5,057 nucleotides of DNA, taken from contig JAPOHK010000077.1 in NCBI GenBank assembly GCA_029979485.1, positions 1 through 5,057 of the forward strand, written 5' to 3'. This document shows positions 1 through 5,057 of this stretch, in pieces (positions within the stretch are counted from its first letter, which is position 1; every line of letters begins with the position of its first letter). The position numbers and the translations under genes were made by a program. The notes beneath the pieces are model-generated. The model was given only the letters and a program-made list of their open reading frames with translations, had not been told where the DNA came from and ran no database searches. The stretch is from Candidatus Planktophila limnetica. GTDB lineage: Bacteria > Actinomycetota > Actinomycetes > Nanopelagicales > Nanopelagicaceae.

Positions 1-741
1 CATGATCTTGTACTTATCGCACAATGCGCGAAGACCTTCGAGATAACCCTTAGGTGGAACAAGTACTCCTGCAGTTCCGCCAACAGATTCGAGCAAAATT
101 GCTCCGATAGTGTTCGGACATTCGAAGATAATCATTTGCTCTAAGTGAGCCAATGCGCGCTGGCACTCTTCTTCTTCTGTGGTCGATAAGAATGATGAGC
201 GATATAAATATGGTCCCCAGAAGTGAACGTGACCAAAGCTAAATTCATTTGGGAAACGACGTGGGTCGCCAGTTGCGTTAATAGCAGAGCCCGTATTGCC
301 GTGGTACGAACGATATGTAGAAAGCACCTTGTGCTTATTTGTGTGCAAACGAGCCATGCGAATTGCATTTTCAATTGCATCTGCGCCACCGTTGGTAAAG
401 AAAACCTTACGGAAATGTCCACCAGCTAATTCGACGATACGTTGTGCAGCTTCATTGCGCGCATCATTTGAGTGTTGTGGAGCAAGTGCAGTCAACGTTG
501 CTGCTTGATCTTGAATAGCTTTAACAACTTTTGGATGTTGGTGACCAATATTTGTAAATACAAGTTGTGAAGAAAAATCTAAATAAGTTTTACCTTCGTA
601 ATCCCAGAAACGTGAACCCGAACTGCCGGCCACAGGAATAGGTGCGATTTGTCCTTGAGCCGACCAGGAGTGAAAAACATATGCATGGTCTGCAGCCGTT
701 ACTGCAGCACCTTTTTTTGGATCTACCTGTGGGTTGGACAC
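1..741 (-). CDS. Class III PLP-dependent aminotransferase, N-terminal half (probable omega-amino acid/beta-alanine:pyruvate type), partial
   Basis: The minus-strand frame is open for exactly 247 codons, from a GTG at 741 to the window edge. The product starts MSNPQVDPKKGAAV. It has the class III (fold type I) N-terminal pattern: FWDYEGKTYLDF at residues 45-56, NIGHQHP at 64-70, the phosphate-binding segment TNGGADAIENAIRMAR at 116-131, the cofactor-stacking SYHG at 145-148, and a conserved glutamate in LLES at 216-219. The PLP aspartate and Schiff-base lysine should lie in the missing C-terminal part, since family members are about 440-460 residues. The GTG start is chosen for a purine-rich site just upstream and because the protein begins at the usual family position. 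This subgroup is commonly annotated 'aspartate aminotransferase family protein' and sits beside mmsA in other actinobacteria, as I recall. From that I infer transfer of an amino group from beta-alanine or a related omega-amino acid to pyruvate or 2-oxoglutarate in the cytoplasm. The fold is secure; the substrate is not. Taurine or GABA remain possible. Confidence 0.88.
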   Translation of the reverse strand, partial: MSNPQVDPKKGAAVTAADHAYVFHSWSAQGQIAPIPVAGSSGSRFWDYEGKTYLDFSSQLVFTNIGHQHPKVVKAIQDQAATLTALAPQHSNDARNEAAQRIVELAGGHFRKVFFTNGGADAIENAIRMARLHTNKHKVLSTYRSYHGNTGSAINATGDPRRFPNEFSFGHVHFWGPYLYRSSFLSTTEEEECQRALAHLEQMIIFECPNTIGAILLESVGGTAGVLVPPKGYLEGLRALCDKYKIM

Positions 742-803
742 GAAAAAGACTTCCCTTCAACGCTGAATAGCGCAAGCATAATGCGTTCAAGTAGTGTGCG
801 TCT
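742..803. promoter_or_regulatory. Divergent promoter gap between the aminotransferase and mmsA
   Basis: These 62 bases must hold the promoters of both divergent genes unless they extend into coding DNA. On the plus strand CATAAT (777-782) matches the -10 consensus at five of six positions. On the minus strand TATGCT (775-780) keeps the key first, second and last -10 bases and would start transcription about 27 bases before the GTG. The two boxes overlap inside GCATAATGC (776-784), a small odd-centred inverted repeat. No convincing -35 box is visible for either. A second plus-strand possibility, TAGTGT at 792-797, has the TANNNT form and would place the transcript start right at the mmsA ATG. 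Divergent arrangement and overlap suggest coordinated or mutually exclusive expression, which is inference. No regulator gene is visible in the window. Confidence 0.4.
750..758 (-). promoter_or_regulatory. Ribosome binding site of the aminotransferase gene
   Basis: Read on the minus strand this is GAAGGGAAG, a purine-rich Shine-Dalgarno-like site about 8 bases before the GTG at 741. It supports the GTG as the true start. The mmsA start on the other strand has no comparable site. Confidence 0.55.
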
Positions 804-2288
804 ATGAGCGAAATTACGCATTGGATAAACGGGAAAACTTTCGATGACTCGGCAAAACGTCATGTGGAAATTTTTAATCCGGCGACAGGTGAAGTTTCGA
901 AGAAAGTCGCATTTGGTACCGCAGCAACAGTTGATGTTGCAGTAAAAGCTGCCACGGATGCATTTGCTGAATGGCGCCATAGTTCGCTCACTAAGCGCGT
1001 CAATGTTTTGTTTGCATTTCGCGAATTAGTAAACACAAATAAAGAAAAAATTGCGGCACTAATTACTGCCGAGCACGGAAAAGTTCTTAGCGATGCAGCC
1101 GGTGAAGTTACTCGCGGACTAGAAGTTGTTGAATTTGCTTGCGGTATTCCACACTTACTAAAGGGTGGCTTTTCTGAAGAAGTCTCATCTGGTGTAGATG
1201 TTTATTCAATTCGCCAAGCACTTGGCCCAGTAGCAATTATTTCTCCATTTAACTTTCCAGCGATGGTTCCGATGTGGTTCTTCCCAGTTGCTATTGCCTG
1301 TGGAAACACAGTCATCGTCAAACCATCTGAAAAAGATCCAAGTGCTGCGATGTTCTTAGCCCAACTCTGGAAAGAAGCAGGATTACCAGATGGCGTATTT
1401 AACGTTGTTCATGGAGACAAGGAAGTAGTTGATGCAATCCTGACTCATCCAGGAATCAAATCTATTTCATTCGTTGGCTCAACTCCTATTGCTAAGTACG
1501 TATACGAAACTGGAACAAAATCTGGAAAGCGTGTGCAGGCACTCGGTGGAGCAAAGAATCACATGGTTGTTCTGCCAGATGCTGATTTAGATTTAGCAGC
1601 CGATGCTGCAATTAATGCAGGCTTTGGATCTGCCGGAGAACGTTGCATGGCCATTTCAGCACTCGTAGTTGTCGAACCAGTGGCAGATGAACTAGTTGCA
1701 AAGATTAAAGAGCGCGCAATTAAATTAAAGACTGGCGATGGAACAAAGGGTGCAGACATGGGTCCTTTGGTTACACAAGTACACCGTGACAAGGTTGCTT
1801 CATACGTTGATGCAGGCGAAAAAGAAGGCGCCACAATTGTTGTTGATGGTCGTACCGTAAATCCTGGTGGAAATGGTTTTTGGCTTGGGCCAACACTCTT
1901 TGATCACGTAACTCCAAAGATGTCTATTTACACCGATGAAATTTTTGGTCCTGTACTCAGTGTTATTCGCGTGAAGTCATACGATGAAGCACTCGCACTA
2001 GTAAATTCACATCAGTACGGAAACGGAACTGCAATCTTCACAAATGATGGCGGTGCAGCTCGTCGTTATCAAAATGAAGTTGAAGTTGGAATGGTTGGAA
2101 TTAACGTTCCTATTCCAGTACCAATGGCGTATTACTCATTTGGTGGTTGGAAGAATTCATTATTCGGTGACAGTCATGCACATGGCACAGAAGGTGTTCA
2201 CTTCTTCACTCGTGGAAAAGTTGTGACAAGTAGATGGCTTGATCCAAGTCATGGTGGAATTAATTTAGGATTTCCACAAAACACCTAA
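804..2288 (+). CDS. mmsA: Methylmalonate-semialdehyde dehydrogenase, CoA-acylating (MmsA/IolA family)
   Basis: This complete 494-residue protein has the usual length of bacterial MmsA. The family oxidises malonate semialdehyde or methylmalonate semialdehyde with NAD+ and CoA, giving acetyl-CoA or propionyl-CoA plus CO2. It serves beta-alanine, valine and inositol breakdown in the cytoplasm. The N-terminus ITHWINGK and NPATGEV (25-31) are typical. SPFNFP (147-152) carries the oxyanion-hole Asn150, KPSEKDP starts at Lys173, FVGSTP (223-228) belongs to the NAD site, the catalytic cysteine is Cys281 in GERCMA, and EIFGPV (379-384) is the conserved cofactor-binding motif. The usual ALDH general-base glutamate motif is replaced by LGGAKN (247-252), the hallmark of the CoA-acylating group. 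Arg104 and Arg280 match the two arginines thought to bind the substrate carboxylate. ATG 804 is the only reasonable start, because a TAG at 792-794 closes the frame upstream. There is no clear Shine-Dalgarno, so the mRNA may be leaderless or nearly so. It is divergent from an aminotransferase able to supply its substrate. Confidence 0.95.
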   Translation: MSEITHWINGKTFDDSAKRHVEIFNPATGEVSKKVAFGTAATVDVAVKAATDAFAEWRHSSLTKRVNVLFAFRELVNTNKEKIAALITAEHGKVLSDAAGEVTRGLEVVEFACGIPHLLKGGFSEEVSSGVDVYSIRQALGPVAIISPFNFPAMVPMWFFPVAIACGNTVIVKPSEKDPSAAMFLAQLWKEAGLPDGVFNVVHGDKEVVDAILTHPGIKSISFVGSTPIAKYVYETGTKSGKRVQALGGAKNHMVVLPDADLDLAADAAINAGFGSAGERCMAISALVVVEPVADELVAKIKERAIKLKTGDGTKGADMGPLVTQVHRDKVASYVDAGEKEGATIVVDGRTVNPGGNGFWLGPTLFDHVTPKMSIYTDEIFGPVLSVIRVKSYDEALALVNSHQYGNGTAIFTNDGGAARRYQNEVEVGMVGINVPIPVPMAYYSFGGWKNSLFGDSHAHGTEGVHFFTRGKVVTSRWLDPSHGGINLGFPQNT

Positions 2289-2289
2289 T

Positions 2290-2328
2290 TTAAATCTCTT
2301 ATTTACCTCAGTCACGCGTGAGATTTAA
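2290..2328 (+). repeat. 9-bp inverted repeat downstream of mmsA (possible weak 3'-end hairpin)
   Basis: TTAAATCTC at 2290-2298 is the exact reverse complement of GAGATTTAA at 2320-2328, with a 21-base spacer. The left arm begins one base after the mmsA stop codon. In RNA it could form an A/U-rich stem that protects or ends the mmsA transcript. No T-tract follows on either strand, so I do not call it an intrinsic terminator. Its right arm overlaps the palindrome at 2312-2321, so the two structures could not form together. Confidence 0.5.
2312..2321. repeat. Perfect 10-bp palindrome in the mmsA-typA gap
   Basis: TCACGCGTGA equals its own reverse complement. With no loop it is a better candidate for a dimeric protein binding site than for an RNA hairpin. 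It lies about 28 bases upstream of the possible typA -10 box, where an operator or activator site would be plausible. About 0.1 perfect 10-bp palindromes are expected by chance in a gap of this size, so chance is not excluded. No known regulator is assigned. Confidence 0.35.
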
Positions 2329-2345
2329 GGTATTGCAACCTCAAC

Positions 2346-2354
2346 TGCTATTCT
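2346..2354 (+). promoter_or_regulatory. Possible extended -10 promoter of typA
   Basis: TGCTATTCT reads as an extended -10 element: TG, one base, then TATTCT, which keeps the first, second, third and last consensus bases. Transcription would begin near 2361 and give a leader of about 48 bases before the ATG at 2409. TTGCAA at 2333-2338 resembles a -35 box but is only 10 bases away, too close to pair with it. The call rests on motif likeness alone. Confidence 0.3.
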
Positions 2355-2394
2355 TCGCCTCGTTCTGTGAAGTTCTTCCAGAGCACATACGTCT

Positions 2395-2408
2395 GGAGTG
2401 AAATTTCA
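2395..2408 (+). promoter_or_regulatory. typA ribosome binding site, with a palindrome filling the spacer to the start codon
   Basis: GGAG at 2395-2398 is 10 bases before ATG 2409 and decides the typA start in favour of this ATG over the in-frame GTG at 2367. The intervening ten bases, TGAAATTTCA (2399-2408), form a perfect palindrome that ends exactly at the start codon. As RNA it could only fold into a very weak hairpin. Confidence 0.6.
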
Positions 2409-4310
2409 ATGTCTAAAGCATCTACCGCGCACTTGGCTGGCCTGCCACAGAAAAAGCGCGAGAATCTTCGTAACGTTGCAATCATCGCTCACGTAGACCA
2501 CGGAAAGACAACCCTTGTTGATGCCATGTTGTGGCAATCAGGTGCATTTGCGGCTTACAAGAAGCAAGACGAAGGTCAAGATCGCATGATGGATTCAATG
2601 GATCTAGAGCGCGAAAAAGGAATTACGATTCTTGCGAAAAACACCGCCGTTAAGCGTGGTGACACAATCGTTAACATTATTGATACACCTGGCCACGCAG
2701 ACTTTGGTGGAGAAGTAGAACGTGGACTTGAAATGGTTGACGGCGTTATTTTGCTAGTAGACGCATCAGAAGGCCCACTTCCACAAACACGCTTTGTATT
2801 ACGCAAAGCGTTAGAAAAGAACCTTCCAGTCATTTTGCTTATTAATAAAGTAGATCGTCCCGATTCACGTATCGCAGAAGTTGTTGACGAAGCGTACGAA
2901 TTATTCTTAGATCTCGATGCAAATGAAGAACAAATCGAATTCCCAGTTGTTTATGCATCTGCAAAAGCTGGGCGCGCATCCCTGAAACGTCCTGCAGATG
3001 GTGGAATGCCAGAAGAAGAAAACCTCGATGTTTTATTCGACACTATCTTCTCAGCAATTCCTGCTCCGGTTTATCACGAAGGTGCGCCTCTACAGGCACA
3101 CGTTACAAACCTTGACTCCTCACCATTTCTTGGTCGTCTTGCACTCTGCCGCGTACGCGAAGGTGTAATTAAAAAGGGTCAATCCGTGATGTGGATGAAG
3201 ACAGATGGCACAACAGAGCGCGTAAAAGTCTCTGAACTTTTAATTACAGAAGCGTTAGAACGTGTGCCAGCACTTGAAGCGCACCCTGGTGACATCATCG
3301 CTGTTGCAGGAATTGAAACAATTACATTGGGTGAAACTCTTGCTGATATTGATAATCCGCACGCACTTCCACCAATCATTGTTGACGAACCATCTATCTC
3401 CATGACAATTGGTATTAATACATCTCCACTTGCTGGAAAGAGCGGAAAACTACTTACAGCGCGCCAAGTTAAAGGCCGCTTAGATGCAGAACTAGTAGGT
3501 AACGTTTCATTACGTGTTCTAAATACAGAACGTCCAGATACTTGGGAAGTACAGGGGCGCGGAGAACTTCAGCTAGCTGTTCTTGTAGAAATTATGAAGC
3601 GCGAAGGTTTCGAATTAACTGTTGGAAAGCCACAAGTAGTTACAAAGGTTATTGATGGAAAACTCTCAGAACCGATGGAGCGTTTAACAATTGATGCACC
3701 AGAAGAATACTTAGGTGTCTTAACTCAGTTAATGGCACTTCGTAAAGGTCGCATGGAGCAAATGGTCAATCACGGTACTGGTTGGATTCGCCTTGATTAC
3801 AAAGTTCCTTCACGTGGACTTATTGGTTTCCGTACAGAGTTCTTAACTGAAACTCGCGGTACAGGTTTGCTACACCACGTATTTGATGGTTACGAACCTT
3901 GGTATGGCGATATTCGTACACGCGGTACTGGTTCACTTGTTTCAGATCGCATGGGAACAGTTACTTCATACGCTCTTTATGGAACACAAGATCGTGGAAC
4001 TATTTTCGTAGAACCTGGCGATGAAGTGTACGAAGGCATGGTTATTGGAGAGAATTCACGTAGCGATGACATGGACGTTAACTGTGTTCGCGAAAAGAAG
4101 TTAACAAATATGCGTGCATCAGGAACCGATGAATCAGAACGTTTGATTCCGCCTAAGAAACTAAACATGGAAGGTGCTCTCGAATTCTGTCGTGAAGATG
4201 AATGCGTAGAAGTAACTCCTGCTGTTGTGCGAATTCGCAAAGTTGTTCTGGATGGATCTGAACGCGCACGCACCGCATCACGCCAAAAGAAGGCAAACCT
4301 CAACGCTTAG
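2409..4310 (+). CDS. typA: Ribosome-associated translational GTPase TypA/BipA
   Basis: This complete 633-residue protein has the full TypA/BipA architecture. TypA binds the 70S ribosome at the EF-G site and hydrolyses GTP. It supports 50S assembly and growth under cold or other stress. The G domain (about 1-215) has the P-loop AHVDHGKTT (27-35), switch I with GITI (71-74), DTPGH (92-96) including the catalytic-type His96, NKVD (146-149) and SAK (184-186). A beta-barrel domain II spans about 228-315, with NLDSSPFLGR at 234-243. The EF-G-like domains III and V include GRGELQLA (383-390) and LIGFRTEFLT (471-480). The TypA-specific C-terminal domain contains KKLTNMRASGTD (563-574) and EVTPAVVRIRK (601-611). 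The frame is open to a GTG at 2367, adding 14 residues with no family likeness. ATG 2409 is preferred for its Shine-Dalgarno and normal length. The gene stands between its own possible promoter and a hairpin terminator, so it is probably monocistronic. All nucleotide-binding motifs are intact. Confidence 0.97.
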   Translation: MSKASTAHLAGLPQKKRENLRNVAIIAHVDHGKTTLVDAMLWQSGAFAAYKKQDEGQDRMMDSMDLEREKGITILAKNTAVKRGDTIVNIIDTPGHADFGGEVERGLEMVDGVILLVDASEGPLPQTRFVLRKALEKNLPVILLINKVDRPDSRIAEVVDEAYELFLDLDANEEQIEFPVVYASAKAGRASLKRPADGGMPEEENLDVLFDTIFSAIPAPVYHEGAPLQAHVTNLDSSPFLGRLALCRVREGVIKKGQSVMWMKTDGTTERVKVSELLITEALERVPALEAHPGDIIAVAGIETITLGETLADIDNPHALPPIIVDEPSISMTIGINTSPLAGKSGKLLTARQVKGRLDAELVGNVSLRVLNTERPDTWEVQGRGELQLAVLVEIMKREGFELTVGKPQVVTKVIDGKLSEPMERLTIDAPEEYLGVLTQLMALRKGRMEQMVNHGTGWIRLDYKVPSRGLIGFRTEFLTETRGTGLLHHVFDGYEPWYGDIRTRGTGSLVSDRMGTVTSYALYGTQDRGTIFVEPGDEVYEGMVIGENSRSDDMDVNCVREKKLTNMRASGTDESERLIPPKKLNMEGALEFCREDECVEVTPAVVRIRKVVLDGSERARTASRQKKANLNA

Positions 4311-4315
4311 TTCTG

Positions 4316-4341
4316 CCAGCCGCGCTCTTGGCTGGTTTTGT
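4316..4341 (+). terminator. Intrinsic terminator after typA
   Basis: CCAGCC (4316-4321) pairs with GGCTGG (4330-4335) around an 8-base loop, and TTTTGT follows directly. The hairpin begins five bases after the typA TAG. The stem is short but strongly GC, and the T-tract is only four, so termination may be partial, allowing some read-through into the helicase gene. Confidence 0.7.
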
Positions 4342-4367
4342 CACACAGGTCGGGCAAGATAACCACT
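4338..4367 (+). promoter_or_regulatory. Possible promoter for a leaderless helicase transcript
   Basis: TTGTCA (4338-4343) matches the -35 consensus at five of six positions and overlaps the end of the terminator T-tract. GATAAC (4358-4363) matches the -10 box at four of six, with a short 14-base spacer. CAAGAT (4355-4360) is an alternative -10 that would place the start right at the GTG. No good Shine-Dalgarno precedes GTG 4368: the nearest purine run, CGGGCAAG at 4351-4358, begins 17 bases away. The gap therefore suits a leaderless or nearly leaderless transcript, which is common in actinobacteria. None of these boxes is certain. Confidence 0.3.
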
Positions 4368-5057
4368 GTGAGTGAAGCGAAAGTTACCCTCGTAGGGCAA
4401 AAATCCGTTGCCCCTGCGATCACACTTTCCGCGCAACAATTAGCGATAACTCAACATCGCAATACTCCAATGATTGCACTCGGTGCACCTGGCACTGGAA
4501 AAACAACAGTTCTTATCCACTCTGTACTTTCACGTATTGCCGAAGGACAAAATCCAGATTCAATTCTATTAATTACCTTTGGTCGCGAAAGTGCATCAGA
4601 TTTACGCGATGCAATTGCGCTACAAACGAGTGCAACTATGTACGAACCACTCGCGCGCACATTTCACTCATTAGCTTTTTCAATCCTCAAGATGAAATCA
4701 CACGCAGATGATCCTGATCCCATCTTGTTATCTGGTCCCGAGCAAGAGAGTTTCATCCGTGATCTCCTCGAAGGAGATATCGCAGATGGTTATCGGCAGT
4801 GGCCAGAAGATTTACACCTTGCACTCTCAACAAATGGATTTGCTCGCGAACTTCGAGACTTAATTTTGCGGGCATCAGAGCGCGGTGTGGATCCAGAAAA
4901 ACTAGAAGAGTATGCACAGTCCTACGGTGAAAAATACTGGCAAGGCGCTGCGCAATTTTGGATTCGTTACAACGGTGCAATGTTTTTGCGCGAAGTATCC
5001 GCTGGCGATTCAAAGCTGCGCATTGATCCATCCGAACTCTTATCTCGCGCAATTAGA
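4368..5057 (+). CDS. UvrD/Rep-family (SF1A) ATP-dependent DNA helicase, N-terminal part, AdnA-like; partial
   Basis: The frame is open for exactly 230 codons to the window edge. The product begins MSEAKVTLVG. A Q-motif-like segment LSAQQLAI (20-27) leads to an intact Walker A, GAPGTGKTT (39-47) with Lys45. A motif-Ia-like ILLITFGRES (66-75) and a motif-Ib-like ARTFHSLAF (96-104) follow. Residues 118-230, with LLSGPEQESFIRDLL and FARELRDLILRASERG, belong to the inserted 1B region. Their style is that of the large actinobacterial helicase-nucleases AdnA and AdnB. AdnAB subunits exceed 1,000 residues, pair an SF1 motor with a C-terminal RecB-like nuclease, and resect double-strand breaks in the absence of RecBCD. 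Only about a fifth would be visible here, and the nuclease domain cannot be checked, so UvrD2 or another SF1A helicase remains possible. GTG 4368 is chosen because it follows the typA terminator and leaves a normal N-terminus; the next candidate, ATG 4470, would cut off the Q motif. An AdnB-like gene would be expected downstream. Confidence 0.88.
   Translation, partial: MSEAKVTLVGQKSVAPAITLSAQQLAITQHRNTPMIALGAPGTGKTTVLIHSVLSRIAEGQNPDSILLITFGRESASDLRDAIALQTSATMYEPLARTFHSLAFSILKMKSHADDPDPILLSGPEQESFIRDLLEGDIADGYRQWPEDLHLALSTNGFARELRDLILRASERGVDPEKLEEYAQSYGEKYWQGAAQFWIRYNGAMFLREVSAGDSKLRIDPSELLSRAIR

Noticed and set aside
141..422. Minus-strand ORF of 93 codons and overlapping plus-strand ORFs at 223-429 and 296-508
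   Set aside because: All lie within the aminotransferase gene in other frames. Their products show no recognisable domain, whereas the 1-741 minus frame gives a continuous class III aminotransferase.
590..980. Two minus-strand ORFs (590-790 and 723-980) near the divergent gap
   Set aside because: They overlap the starts of both well-supported genes in other frames, have Cys/Arg/Ser-rich shadow-type composition, and have no family likeness.
2044..2226. 60-codon plus-strand ORF inside mmsA
   Set aside because: It is a frame-shifted shadow of the conserved MmsA C-terminal region, with no ribosome site or domain.
2290..2328. Calling the inverted repeat after mmsA a rho-independent terminator
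   Set aside because: The stem is A/U-rich with a 21-base loop and no T-tract follows on either strand.
2367..2408. N-terminal extension of TypA from GTG 2367
   Set aside because: The added 14 residues have no TypA likeness. ATG 2409 has a GGAG at good spacing and gives the usual length.
2576..3403. Minus-strand ORFs at 2576-2833 and 3179-3403 antisense to typA
   Set aside because: They have Ser/Arg/Thr-rich shadow composition with no recognisable features. The plus-strand typA frame is fully conserved in motifs across both spans.
3977..4303. 108-codon minus-strand ORF antisense to the typA 3' end
   Set aside because: It lies opposite the highly conserved TypA C-terminal domain. Its length is explained by codon bias leaving the opposite frame open, and it has no domain or ribosome site.
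4451..5052. Minus-strand ORFs at 4451-4660 and 4753-5052 opposite the helicase
   Set aside because: The plus strand carries intact Walker A and motif Ib helicase segments throughout this span, and the antisense products are unrecognisable.

Overview
The window (about 5.06 kb, mid-40s percent GC by eye) holds four protein-coding genes and three short intergenic gaps. The first and last genes run off the window edges. The protein relationships point to an Actinobacterium: the aminotransferase is the type found beside mmsA in Streptomyces-like genomes, TypA has an actinobacterial look, and the last gene resembles the actinobacterial AdnA/AdnB type of UvrD/Rep helicase. The low GC, A/T-rich third codon positions and tight gene packing suggest a streamlined, low-GC lineage such as the freshwater acI group (Nanopelagicales: Planktophila/Nanopelagicus). 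That placement is inference from composition and gene type, not a database result.

Layout. Positions 1-741 (minus strand) hold the N-terminal 247 codons of a class III PLP-dependent aminotransferase. A 62-bp divergent promoter gap (742-803) separates it from mmsA (804-2288, plus strand), a CoA-acylating (methyl)malonate-semialdehyde dehydrogenase. A 120-bp gap (2289-2408) carries a 9-bp inverted repeat, two perfect 10-bp palindromes, a possible extended -10 promoter and a good Shine-Dalgarno. It is followed by typA/bipA (2409-4310, plus), a ribosome-associated translational GTPase. A GC-rich hairpin with a short T-tract ends typA. Only 57 bp later a GTG start opens a UvrD/Rep-family helicase (4368 to beyond 5057, plus).

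How the genes fit together. The divergent aminotransferase and MmsA make a plausible two-step catabolic pair. The aminotransferase would turn an omega-amino acid such as beta-alanine (or 3-aminoisobutyrate) into a semialdehyde, and MmsA would convert this to acetyl-CoA or propionyl-CoA with NAD+ and CoA. typA and the helicase are housekeeping genes (ribosome assembly/stress translation, and probably double-strand-break end processing) with no evident functional link to that pair. I see no mobile element, CRISPR array, tRNA or rRNA, and no clearly new multi-gene system. The points worth a second look are mostly in the three intergenic gaps.
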